The translations under genes and the position numbers were made by a program. The notes beneath the pieces are model-generated. The model made no database searches. It was given only the letters and a program-made list of their open reading frames with translations, and was not told where the DNA came from. A DNA stretch of 64,000 bases from Saprospiraceae bacterium. GTDB taxonomy: Bacteria > Bacteroidota > Bacteroidia > Chitinophagales > Saprospiraceae. Below are positions 57,359 through 64,000 of this stretch, in pieces; positions within the stretch are counted from its first letter, which is position 1, and every line of letters begins with the position of its first letter. Location: the NCBI GenBank assembly GCA_022844565.1, contig JALHLK010000013.1, forward strand, positions 1 through 64,000, in the 5' to 3' direction.

Positions 57359-58999
57359 TTATTTAGCTCCTAACAAGTTTTTGAATTTTACTTGATCATT
57401 TATTAAAGAGATAGTTTCCTTTACTTCAATGTCATTTCTCAAGTTAATCTGAGATTTCCCCTTTTCAAATCGGTATCTTGAAGCAATTTCTTTTTCTATT
57501 TCATGGATAATCTCGTCTTTGTGTTTTTTTAAGTCTTCAGCTTTTGATGATTTAAATTGTTCGCCAATTGCTTTCAGATTACTACTCATTGCCCCTTTCA
57601 AATCAGCAGCCTTATCTATAGAAGCATTCAAGTTTTCAAAATGATCTTCTCCTTCTAATTTGTAACTAAAATTACTCTTTTGAAGGAATTCAGTAAACTT
57701 ATTAAACTCCGAAAAATTAAAGGACGTAATATCGCCTTCAAATGAAGGATTTTTTTTCATAAATTCGTTGACATACATGAAAATCGTCTTTTGATCTTTA
57801 AAAGCTTTCATGAGATTAGACAACTCGGGTTTAACCATCTTCTGATCAGGCGTTACTCCACCACCATCTAATACTACCCTACCATTTTTAGTTTTAAATT
57901 TAGACCTTTTATCATCAGGAATATTCACAGGATCCCCATTTGCATATTCTACGCCTTGTATGCACCTACCGCTAGGTATATAATATTTAGAGATAGTTAC
58001 TTTCACCCTACTGTTATACCCTATTTCAAATATATTTTGTACCAAACCTTTTCCGTAAGTACGTTGGCCGAGTATTACTGCCCTATCGTAATCTTGTAAC
58101 ACACCTGAGACGATCTCACTTGCTGATGCAGATCTATCATCTACCAGCACCACCAAAGGTATGTCTAAATCCTCTGGAGTACTCATTGTCTTGAATACAT
58201 TGTCTTTGTCGCGAAGCTTACCTTTGGTCGTTACAACTTCGAGACCTTTAGGTATAAACAAATTACATATACTTACCGCTTCTCTTAACAAACCACCACC
58301 GTTTTGCCTTAAGTCTAACATCAGCCCTTTAAGATTTTCATCCTTTTCTTTCAAACTTTTAAAAGCCTTAGAAATATTAACTGTCGAATTTTCTGTAAAA
58401 GTGGTCAACTGTATATACCCAATACCGTCTGCTACTAAATCACTGTGTGGAACATTAGAAATCTTCACCTCGTCCCGTTTTAACGAATATGACATCTCTT
58501 TACCTGTTTCATTTGAAACCAGCAAAAGAGAAACCGTGGTACCAGGTGCACCTCTTAAGAGACTTATTACATCATTTTCTGATTTTGCATCAAGGGAAGA
58601 ACCATTTATATTAAGGATTCTATCTCCTGCTTTTAACCCAGCTTCTTGAGCAGATCCTCCTTCTAATAGATTTGAGAGATAAAAGTCTTTACCTATTTTA
58701 AATACTGAGGCTCCGATACCTTGAAATTTATCGTCATCTGAAATTCGGTAAGATTGAACTTGAGACTCTGTTATGTAATTAGTGTAAGGATCTAGTGAAC
58801 TCACCATGGCATCGATACCTGTTTTCATTAAAGTATTCGGGTCAATCTCATCTACATAATGCACATTCAACATTTTATAAACAGATGCATACAGCTCCAT
58901 ATTCTTGGCGATTTCAAATAATCTATCATTTTCAACCGTAAAGGCAAAAATACTGGTTAAGATTAAAAGAGAAAAGCCAGCAATTTTTAATTTCTTCAT
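57359..58999 (-). CDS. C-terminal processing S41 peptidase (CtpA-like)
   Basis: 546-aa exported serine protease. Signal peptide (KKLKIAGFSLLILTSIFAFT), N-terminal helices, a PDZ domain (about 90-170, KFQGIGASVFKIGKDFYLSN and GLKAGDRILNINGSSLD), then the S41 domain with DLRQNGGGLLREAVSICN, nucleophile Ser in DDRSASASEIVSGVLQD and Lys in GQRTYGKGLVQ. The catalytic Ser/Lys dyad is intact. A C-terminal helical extension (about 430-546) is longer than in many CtpA proteins. Promoter TATATTTG about 75 bp upstream. Confidence 0.92.
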   Translation of the reverse strand: MKKLKIAGFSLLILTSIFAFTVENDRLFEIAKNMELYASVYKMLNVHYVDEIDPNTLMKTGIDAMVSSLDPYTNYITESQVQSYRISDDDKFQGIGASVFKIGKDFYLSNLLEGGSAQEAGLKAGDRILNINGSSLDAKSENDVISLLRGAPGTTVSLLLVSNETGKEMSYSLKRDEVKISNVPHSDLVADGIGYIQLTTFTENSTVNISKAFKSLKEKDENLKGLMLDLRQNGGGLLREAVSICNLFIPKGLEVVTTKGKLRDKDNVFKTMSTPEDLDIPLVVLVDDRSASASEIVSGVLQDYDRAVILGQRTYGKGLVQNIFEIGYNSRVKVTISKYYIPSGRCIQGVEYANGDPVNIPDDKRSKFKTKNGRVVLDGGGVTPDQKMVKPELSNLMKAFKDQKTIFMYVNEFMKKNPSFEGDITSFNFSEFNKFTEFLQKSNFSYKLEGEDHFENLNASIDKAADLKGAMSSNLKAIGEQFKSSKAEDLKKHKDEIIHEIEKEIASRYRFEKGKSQINLRNDIEVKETISLINDQVKFKNLLGAK

Positions 59000-59071
59000 A
59001 TATTTTAATAAATTATTATGCGATTTTTAGTTACAACGTAATGGCTTATTACTTTATAACGTAATCAACCA

Positions 59072-59079
59072 CAAATATA
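59072..59079 (-). promoter_or_regulatory. Promoter -7 element for the ctp-lpxK operon
   Basis: On the minus strand the sequence is TATATTTG, matching TAnnTTTG. Confidence 0.5.
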
Positions 59080-59246
59080 AATGCTAATTAATTATAATTT
59101 AGTTAATAAAAGGTCAAGGTAACAAGCAATATTCTATTTGTAAAAACTATTGCTTTATGAAATTTAAAAAAAATATTAACTATAGAATTGATTTTCAAAC
59201 AAATAAAATACAAAAATCAATAATGGTAAAATTATTTGAAAAATTA

Positions 59247-59279
59247 TTTGGTTGAGTGGAGTAAAAAATATTACCTTTG
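59247..59279 (+). promoter_or_regulatory. Promoter of tRNA-Glu
   Basis: TTTG (59247-59250) and TACCTTTG (59272-59279) separated by 21 bp, the clearest full Bacteroidetes-type promoter in the window. Transcription would start about 12 nt before the tRNA. Confidence 0.7.
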
Positions 59280-59297
59280 CATCGCTAAATAAAAAAT

Positions 59298-59369
59298 GGC
59301 CCGTTCGTCTAGGGGTTAGGACGCCAGATTTTCATTCTGGTAGCACGGGTTCGATTCCCGTACGGGCTA
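59298..59369 (+). tRNA. tRNA-Glu (anticodon TTC)
   Basis: Full cloverleaf: acceptor GGCCCGT/ACGGGCT, anticodon stem CCAGA/TCTGG with loop TTTTCAT (anticodon TTC), T-arm ACGGG-TTCGATT-CCCGT. Discriminator A at 59369; no encoded CCA. The G1-U72 pair is a wobble. Confidence 0.97.
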
Positions 59370-59374
59370 CAGTG

Positions 59375-59412
59375 ATGCCTCGAATCCTTTGATTCGGGGC
59401 ATTTTTGTTTTT
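59375..59412 (+). terminator. Terminator after tRNA-Glu
   Basis: 12-bp stem ATGCCTCGAATC/GATTCGGGGCAT (one G-T pair), 4-nt loop, then a T-rich run. Confidence 0.82.
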
Positions 59413-59428
59413 CCCAGCTATTTCCCAG
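59410..59428. other. TTTCCCAG direct repeats beside tRNA-Glu (possible integrase arm sites)
   Basis: Two TTTCCCAG copies at 59410-59417 and 59421-59428, spaced 11 bp, one helical turn, at the left edge of the putative island. Such repeats are typical arm-type sites of tyrosine recombinases. Inference only. Confidence 0.35.
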
Positions 59429-59496
59429 TCGATTAAAAAAAGCAAATGTATATATTGTTTTGATTTCTTTGTTTATTTGTATAAAATTTAATTTAT

Positions 59497-60306
59497 ATGA
59501 GTTTGGAAACAAAACTTAAAAACGCCTTAAATGGTTACATAGATCTTATCAGATTAGCCAAATCTGAAACTTATTTTCAATATTATAATAAAATTTACGT
59601 AAGATATCTTACAGCTAGGGGTGAATTAAAAGATAATTTTAATAGCATTATCTCAGACTTTATAAAGTATGATTATCATGATGGAGCAAAGCAATACTTA
59701 ATTTCTACAATCCAACAACACCACATAGATGGTCCTTTACTTGAAGCGTATGAAGACTTTATTAAAAAGACTCTAAATAATTATTTGGAAAAATTATCAA
59801 CCAATAATATTCTAACATCTCCAACTTCAGTATCGCCTGTAAGAGTATCTCCTAGCTTAGCATCACCTATCATAAGTATAAATTCTGAAGCCAATTATAA
59901 TAAAGAAACTATTCCGCCACTAAATAAACTCTCCTTCAAGCCTGAATATATGGCTGTAATTGAAGATGTTTATAGAGTTATAGTAACAGAGCATAGAATT
60001 TTACATTGCAATCTTGATTCATTCATATCTTTATTTCAAGGTAATAAGCCAGAAGAGCCTATAATAATAAATGATGTGATAAAAGGTAATCTACTTAATT
60101 TCAAACTTTGTGTAAGAGAACTTTTAACTAGCAATAAATATACAGCAATTTGCCAATACATCACTTCTTTAAAGAATGAAAGGGCTTTAGAGCCAACCAC
60201 AGTAAGTGGAGCTAAATTTCCAAAACATGAAGAAAATCAATATTCACAACTAGAACCATTTGGCATTCAGATTGAACTTAGGACGTTAAAATCAAAGGAA
60301 AAATGA
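59497..60306 (+). CDS. Unrecognised protein of the tRNA-Glu island (269 aa)
   Basis: I do not recognise this family. The 269 residues are mostly charged helices: an N-terminal helical domain (about 1-105), a Ser/Pro/Val-rich linker with SPTSVSPVRVSPSLASP repeats (about 108-128), and a second helical domain from about 150. No signal peptide, membrane segment, or HTH visible. Not obviously RteC. First gene right of tRNA-Glu, so possibly an island regulator or accessory protein. Codon and base use are somewhat more AT-rich than the genes to the left. Confidence 0.72.
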   Translation: MSLETKLKNALNGYIDLIRLAKSETYFQYYNKIYVRYLTARGELKDNFNSIISDFIKYDYHDGAKQYLISTIQQHHIDGPLLEAYEDFIKKTLNNYLEKLSTNNILTSPTSVSPVRVSPSLASPIISINSEANYNKETIPPLNKLSFKPEYMAVIEDVYRVIVTEHRILHCNLDSFISLFQGNKPEEPIIINDVIKGNLLNFKLCVRELLTSNKYTAICQYITSLKNERALEPTTVSGAKFPKHEENQYSQLEPFGIQIELRTLKSKEK

Positions 60307-60615
60307 CCAGATTATAAAAGAGCTATAGATAATCCCAAAAAAGCTTCTAACACCTTTTATCCTCCTTTAGAAAATCATTTTCTTATTTATGTATCAGTAA
60401 CATTCTTTCTCGATATTTTATGTTGCGTAATTGAGTCATTTGTCTATTTTTTCGGATCAATTTAAAATTGCAATGCTTAATCAATTAGATAGAAATATCT
60501 AAAACGTCGAAAACGTCAATCACGTTAAAAACTTTTATTTGTATGATTATCAACGTTTAAAACGTTAATTAAATTCATATATGATTATTACTTACATTTG
60601 CATCATCAATAAAAA
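60307..60615. other. Gene-free stretch with clustered AACGT motifs
   Basis: Within 60495-60570 lie five AACGT or ACGTT words (AAAACGTCGAAAACGTCAATCACGTT, then CAACGTTTAAAACGTTAAT), two of them palindromic AACGTT. They sit just upstream of the TACATTTG promoter. Candidate operators or iterons. No gene seen. Confidence 0.5.
60593..60600 (+). promoter_or_regulatory. Promoter -7 element upstream of the leader peptide
   Basis: TACATTTG matches TAnnTTTG; transcription would start near 60607, about 10 nt before the leader ATG. Confidence 0.55.
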
Positions 60616-60690
60616 ATGATGAGAATATATAATCTTATAACAAATATTAGAGGCCCCTGCTGCCAACCAAAATTATGTCTATTGACATAA
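60616..60690 (+). CDS. Candidate 24-aa leader peptide
   Basis: Open frame with two tandem ATG codons behind an A6 run: MMRIYNLITNIRGPCCQPKL followed by CLLT. Its 3' end forms a perfect hairpin TTATGTC-TATT-GACATAA (60673-60690), and a second hairpin with a T8 run follows before the 132-aa gene. Arrangement resembles a transcription attenuator. Expression is not shown; it may be chance. Confidence 0.4.
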   Translation: MMRIYNLITNIRGPCCQPKLCLLT

Positions 60691-60694
60691 ATAA

Positions 60695-60725
60695 AAGCTC
60701 GTTATGAGCAATTTTTTTTAATTTT
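60695..60725 (+). terminator. Weak hairpin with T run (possible attenuator)
   Basis: AGCTC-GTTAT-GAGCA followed by eight T residues, between the leader frame and the next gene's start at 60742. The stem is only 4-5 bp. Confidence 0.4.
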
Positions 60726-60741
60726 TTAAATATTTAATTTT

Positions 60742-61140
60742 ATGATTAAATTTTCTAAAGGTTTTGAGCACCTTATAAGCTCTTACAGCCAAGCTGAATT
60801 TACGGAGAATGAAGCAAAGGATTTACTTGAAAAGATCCTTGGTCCTAGCTTCAGCTTAGACTATTCCTTTTGTAGTAAAGGCAGATCCAATATATATAAC
60901 TTCTTTTATAATAAGGAGTTTGTATACAAACAATATGATCCCAATTACGGAGAATTCAAGTATTTCCTAAAAAAGGAAAACCACTTTGTAAAGATTGCAG
61001 CTGCACATAGCGGTTACTTTATAACTCATGCAGGAATACTTCTCCTCCTTGCAAATGCAGATAAATTTAGAATTACTTCTGAAGAGGAAGAATGCATTAG
61101 AGAGAGTGAAGCTGAAATAATAACATGCTTAGAGCTCTAA
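60742..61140 (+). CDS. Unrecognised small protein (132 aa)
   Basis: I do not recognise the family. Helical and mixed-charge, with FTENEAKDLLEKILGPSFSL, an aromatic middle (NIYNFFYNKEFVYKQYDPNY) and an acidic C-terminus (TSEEEECIRESEAEII). No signal, membrane segment or HTH. Located between the candidate attenuator and the HTH gene, so probably part of the same island module. Confidence 0.65.
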   Translation: MIKFSKGFEHLISSYSQAEFTENEAKDLLEKILGPSFSLDYSFCSKGRSNIYNFFYNKEFVYKQYDPNYGEFKYFLKKENHFVKIAAAHSGYFITHAGILLLLANADKFRITSEEEECIRESEAEIITCLEL

Positions 61141-61170
61141 AATAATTTAGCTTAAAAGAAAAAAAGAAAC

Positions 61171-61202
61171 ACCTGCACTTATTTCTAAATTAAAGTGCAG
61201 GT
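61171..61202 (+). terminator. Inverted repeat between the 132-aa gene and the HTH gene
   Basis: Perfect 10-bp arms ACCTGCACTT (61171-61180) and AAGTGCAGGT (61193-61202), 12-nt loop. The following sequence is only moderately T-rich, so it is a terminator or an operator. Confidence 0.55.
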
Positions 61203-61236
61203 AAATTTATTATTAACAATTTAAATACATAACATA

Positions 61237-61431
61237 ATGTTAGAGAACATTTTAACAGAAAATCAACTCCGTAAAGAGTTAAATCTTTCAAGATCGACCT
61301 TATTTAGATACCGAACAAAACTTGGGCTCCAGTTCATTAGAGTGGGAAACAAGAATTTCTACGAAGTAGAGGCGATTAGGGATTTTTTTAATAAACACAA
61401 AAGTAATTTAACTTTAAATGGAAGAAAATAA
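61237..61431 (+). CDS. Small HTH protein, excisionase/AlpA-like
   Basis: 64-aa winged or simple HTH protein: ENQLRKELNLSRSTLFRYRT is the HTH, followed by LGLQFIRVGNKNFYEVEAIR, the typical DNA-wing turn of helix_17/AlpA-like proteins. Common on integrative elements as excisionase or regulator. The gene overlaps the DUF3987 gene by 14 bp, so the two are coupled. Confidence 0.85.
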   Translation: MLENILTENQLRKELNLSRSTLFRYRTKLGLQFIRVGNKNFYEVEAIRDFFNKHKSNLTLNGRK

Positions 61432-62764
61432 TCTAATCCAAGGATCAATAGAATCCTTAAAACAGGAAAATGCCAATAATGCCAATAGTGACAGCTCTCA
61501 TACAGAGAGTTGTCATAATTGGGACTTCATGACGGCATACCAAAATAATGAGCAAATCCTTATTCCAAAACAAGTGTATGATATTTTACCTAGAAGAGTT
61601 TCTATTTTAACGGATACTTATCCAATGGGAGAACCTACGAGAGACGTGGCACTATTGACACTTTTGGCACATTACTCCTCCATATGCTATGGCACATCGG
61701 GTGTGTACCATAATCAATATTACCACCCTAATCTATTCGTGATGGTAGTGGGAGAAGCTGCAAGTGGTAAAGGGAATGCCATTTTTGCAAGGAGGACTCT
61801 ACAGGATATAGATAATTACACGCTTGATCCTTTACAGGCTCAAAAGAGGTTCATTATTGCTGGCAATAACTCTAGAGCTAATTTAATATATAGGTTAAAT
61901 GCAAACCAAGGAATCGGTATGATATCGGAAACTGAAGCTGACGCTATATCTATAAATAATAGGTCAGACTGGGGGAATAGCTCCTCGGATCACAGATGTG
62001 CTTTTCAAAATGAGCGAATATCAATGGAGCGTGCAGTTGATAAAAGAGTAATTGTAATTGATAAACCTCGATATGCTATGTCAGTAACAATGACACCTGG
62101 TCAAGTTGCTAATATGGTTGGCGACAGAGAAAATGGACTCTTTTCCAGAATTCTATTCTACACATTAGATAGACAGCCTGAATTTACCTCCCCCCAATCT
62201 TCAGGAGTAGCTTCAAATAGAAATGAAATAGTATCTGACTTATCTCTTGAGGTCTTAGAATGGTATAAAAAGTTTGAAGATATAACGCATGACTTTGTTC
62301 TATCTGATAATCAGTGGTCAGATTTTACGAATTTTTGGCAATGTAGATTTAAAGTATGGACCGACATGTACGGTCAAAACGAATCAGATCTTATATTCAG
62401 GTTAGGATTATCATCATTTAAAATAGCGATGATATTGCATACTATAGAGTTGGACCATCCGATTGAAAATAAAATCATCCAATGTAAAGATGAGTTTTTG
62501 GAAGCTTCTCTGACGATCTGTGAACTTCTGTTCTACCATGGGCTCAAAGTTACGGACTATCTAGATAAACCTAAGATTTCTATTAATACTTCTATCTCAA
62601 AGATACTGGCAGCAATACCTAATACTTTCTCAACTCAAGAGTTCCTTAATGCAGCATTCAAATTTAATATGGCAGAAAGGACCGCAAAAAGGTATTTACA
62701 CGGATTAGTTCAAGATAAGGTTCTGATTAAAATAAAACACGGTGTATTCGAAAAATACTTCTAG
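61418..62764 (+). CDS. DUF3987-domain protein (P-loop, primase-helicase-like)
   Basis: 448 aa. Walker A-like VVGEAASGKGNA at about 111-122, then FIIAGNNSRANLIYRLNANQ, GMISETEADAIS with acidic Walker B-like residues, and SVTMTPGQVANMVGDRENGL (sensor-like). This matches DUF3987, a domain usual beside HTH genes on Bacteroidetes mobile elements and related to primase-helicase modules. The C-terminus (about 400-448) looks like a winged HTH (FSTQEFLNAAFKFNMAERTA). Probably replication or mobilisation of the element. Confidence 0.85.
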   Translation: MEENNLIQGSIESLKQENANNANSDSSHTESCHNWDFMTAYQNNEQILIPKQVYDILPRRVSILTDTYPMGEPTRDVALLTLLAHYSSICYGTSGVYHNQYYHPNLFVMVVGEAASGKGNAIFARRTLQDIDNYTLDPLQAQKRFIIAGNNSRANLIYRLNANQGIGMISETEADAISINNRSDWGNSSSDHRCAFQNERISMERAVDKRVIVIDKPRYAMSVTMTPGQVANMVGDRENGLFSRILFYTLDRQPEFTSPQSSGVASNRNEIVSDLSLEVLEWYKKFEDITHDFVLSDNQWSDFTNFWQCRFKVWTDMYGQNESDLIFRLGLSSFKIAMILHTIELDHPIENKIIQCKDEFLEASLTICELLFYHGLKVTDYLDKPKISINTSISKILAAIPNTFSTQEFLNAAFKFNMAERTAKRYLHGLVQDKVLIKIKHGVFEKYF

Positions 62765-62843
62765 AAAAGGGTTATCTCTTATAAAGTGAACATTGGTTTT
62801 AACTACTTGAGCTTAATGCCTGTTTTGAAAACCTAGATACAAT

Positions 62844-62900
62844 GGATAGATATTCTTAAAAGTAGCTTATCTTATGCTATTAGAATATCTATCCTTTTTT
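62844..62900 (+). terminator. Long hairpin with T run after DUF3987
   Basis: Perfect 13-bp arms GGATAGATATTCT (62844-62856) and AGAATATCTATCC (62882-62894), inner TAGC/GCTA pairing, then TTTTTT. Probable terminator; a diverged copy lies 490 bp further on. Confidence 0.7.
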
Positions 62901-63329
62901 CGATTAAAACGAATGTCCTGTTATCTAAATGTGTGTAGTTTATTTTGTGGAATCCAATTTCCATAGACGTTTTCAAATATAAGGTGACCACTAAGAACTT
63001 GCTCCCAATGTCATATTTGTAAATCATATAGAAAAGATATACTCAATTTGGAGTTTTAAAAATAAACTTTTGTGTAAAAATCTCAAGAGCATTAATACAC
63101 CCACCATTTACTCTAGAATAATTTACAATATATATAATTCGATTTATAATGTTTTCTATAGGACTTTGTTACGCTCTTTGTTAAAAGAAAGTTTTAAAAA
63201 GCGCAAGTATTCCAACGGATCGACTAAGTAAGGTAACAAATAGGAATACATGATTATATTTCTTCTACAGAAGGCACTGGCATGACCAGAGAGCTTATGA
63301 ACTGTGATTACAACAATTACTTCGAAATA

Positions 63330-63390
63330 TAGAATAGATAGTCTTAGAGTAGCTTATTATGTTATCTTACTAGGATATCTGTCCTTTTAT
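63330..63390. repeat. Degenerate copy of the 62844 hairpin
   Basis: ATAGATAGTCTTAGAGTAGC and AGGATATCTGTCCTTTT match the first hairpin with several changes that break its stem. Confidence 0.55.
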
Positions 63391-63580
63391 CAATATAATA
63401 TATCCTACCACAAAATGTCAGGTTATGTATAATACAGTAGCTAATTTCCTAAAAGTTCCAATCTTCTAAGAAGATGTCGGGCTATATGCTTTACTTCGTG
63501 TTCGCTACTATCCCTAACTCATTTAGAAACAAATTTTATCTAATTATGAGTAAGCGCTATGTTTTCATTAGAATATAAAT

Positions 63581-64000
63581 TTAATCTTTAATGCATCGCA
63601 CAGAAAGCCCACGTGTTCGTTCCCAAAGAGTCGTACCAGCAAAAAAGTCAAAAAGTGTTATGCTGTTAACAATAGTTCCACTAACTGTACTTGTCCAATA
63701 AGCTCCAACATTTCCTTCACTTGTAACTTCACCATAAGAACTTCGGTACCCTGGCACTGAAAATTTTGTTGCCGCACTTATCGCACCCGCAGGCTCATTA
63801 ATTATCCAACTTGATCTTTCTTCCTCAAGTTCTTGGTAGGTTGGCACACTATAACCTTTTGGACATGGGTTATTCACCCCATTTACCCCCTGCCATAAAT
63901 TGTCGTTTTGTGGAGAACGCCAATCTGAAACACCTATGATAAAATCCCCATGACTGGGTTGATCCATATTGCTCACAGAACTTCTTGTAGAAGAATTTCT
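63581..64000 (-). CDS. FISUMP-domain protein (partial, runs off the right edge)
   Basis: The visible C-terminal 139 residues match the Fibrobacter succinogenes major paralogous domain: YDWRSPQNDN-like SDWRSPQNDNLWQGVNG, NPCPKGYSVPTYQELEEE, YWTSTVSGTIVNSITLF and the closing GLSVRCIKD. The frame is open through the window end, so the GTG near 63976 is not the true start. These are usually exported surface proteins of unknown role. Possibly cargo of the island. Confidence 0.85.
   Translation of the reverse strand, partial: RNSSTRSSVSNMDQPSHGDFIIGVSDWRSPQNDNLWQGVNGVNNPCPKGYSVPTYQELEEERSSWIINEPAGAISAATKFSVPGYRSSYGEVTSEGNVGAYWTSTVSGTIVNSITLFDFFAGTTLWERTRGLSVRCIKD

Larger units (their letters stand above)
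59000..59297. other. Gene-free stretch between ctp and tRNA-Glu
   Basis: AT-rich. Holds the ctp promoter (59072-59079), two direct AACGTAAT copies near 59034 and 59059, and the tRNA promoter. No other gene seen. Confidence 0.5.
62765..63580. other. Gene-free stretch with two related hairpins
   Basis: About 800 bp with no supported gene. It holds the hairpin at 62844-62894 and its degenerate copy at about 63330-63390. The remainder is AT-rich without recognisable content. Confidence 0.5.

Noticed and set aside
58161-58649. 162-codon plus-strand frame
   Set aside because: Shadow of the S41 peptidase gene.
59309-59512. Minus-strand frame across the tRNA
   Set aside because: Antisense of tRNA-Glu and its terminator.
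59497-60306. RteC-type regulator
   Set aside because: Position on a Bacteroidetes island suggested it, but I see no RteC motifs.

Overview
The window looks like chromosome from a free-living Bacteroidetes, most likely a Saprospiria-type organism. It is AT-rich. Its promoters match the phylum-specific -7 consensus TAnnTTTG, and translation starts lack Shine-Dalgarno sequences and sit behind A-rich leaders. It carries gliding-motility genes (gldA, gldF, gldG), a type IX secretion C-terminal sorting domain, bacillithiol synthesis (bshC), an LptD-type outer-membrane protein and a metYX operon under a SAM-I riboswitch. Family assignments come from reading motifs by eye; no database search was possible.

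Layout. 0-7.7 kb: M20 peptidase, then on the minus strand bshC, a UbiA prenyltransferase, a DUF1573 lipoprotein, and metY-metX behind the riboswitch at 7606-7714. 8.1-13 kb: a secreted MORN-repeat caspase-like protease, a P-loop kinase of the uridine kinase type, an AlkD-like protein, a K+ channel and a YheT-type hydrolase. 13-17.3 kb: a minus-strand operon gldA-gldF-gldG-DUF4340-yheT. 17.6-29 kb: saccharopine-dehydrogenase-like protein, the cytochrome c maturation cluster ccmB-ccmC-ccmD-like (the last only 58 aa), glutamate dehydrogenase, fumarase, superoxide dismutase, a thioredoxin-fold protein and a DUF1800-DUF1501 secreted pair. 29-34.3 kb: pdxJ, a block of dispersed repeats, a cell-wall amidase divergent from lptD.

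34.3-39 kb is an accessory, decaying region. It holds a minus-strand remnant of an AAA/DUF4143 ATPase with a stop codon, a histidine-phosphatase-like lipoprotein, a RHH-PIN toxin-antitoxin pair, an intact dinD, a broken second dinD and flanking repeats. 39-59 kb is mostly housekeeping: tricorn-like protease, parC, an MBL hydrolase, a fatty acid desaturase, a HepT-MntA (HEPN-MNT) pair, an MFS transporter divergent from a GH37 trehalase, an SQR-like flavoprotein, a TraB/GumN protein, ridA-aroE-proline dehydrogenase, a MITE-like element, and ctp-lpxK.

From tRNA-Glu (59298-59369) to the right edge the content changes. There are two unrecognised proteins, an excisionase-type HTH protein overlapping a DUF3987 protein, a candidate 24-aa leader peptide with hairpins behind an AACGTT-rich region, an imperfectly duplicated hairpin, and a FISUMP-domain gene running off the edge. 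I read this as the left end of an integrative element inserted at tRNA-Glu. No integrase lies inside the window. It is the part least explained by known systems.
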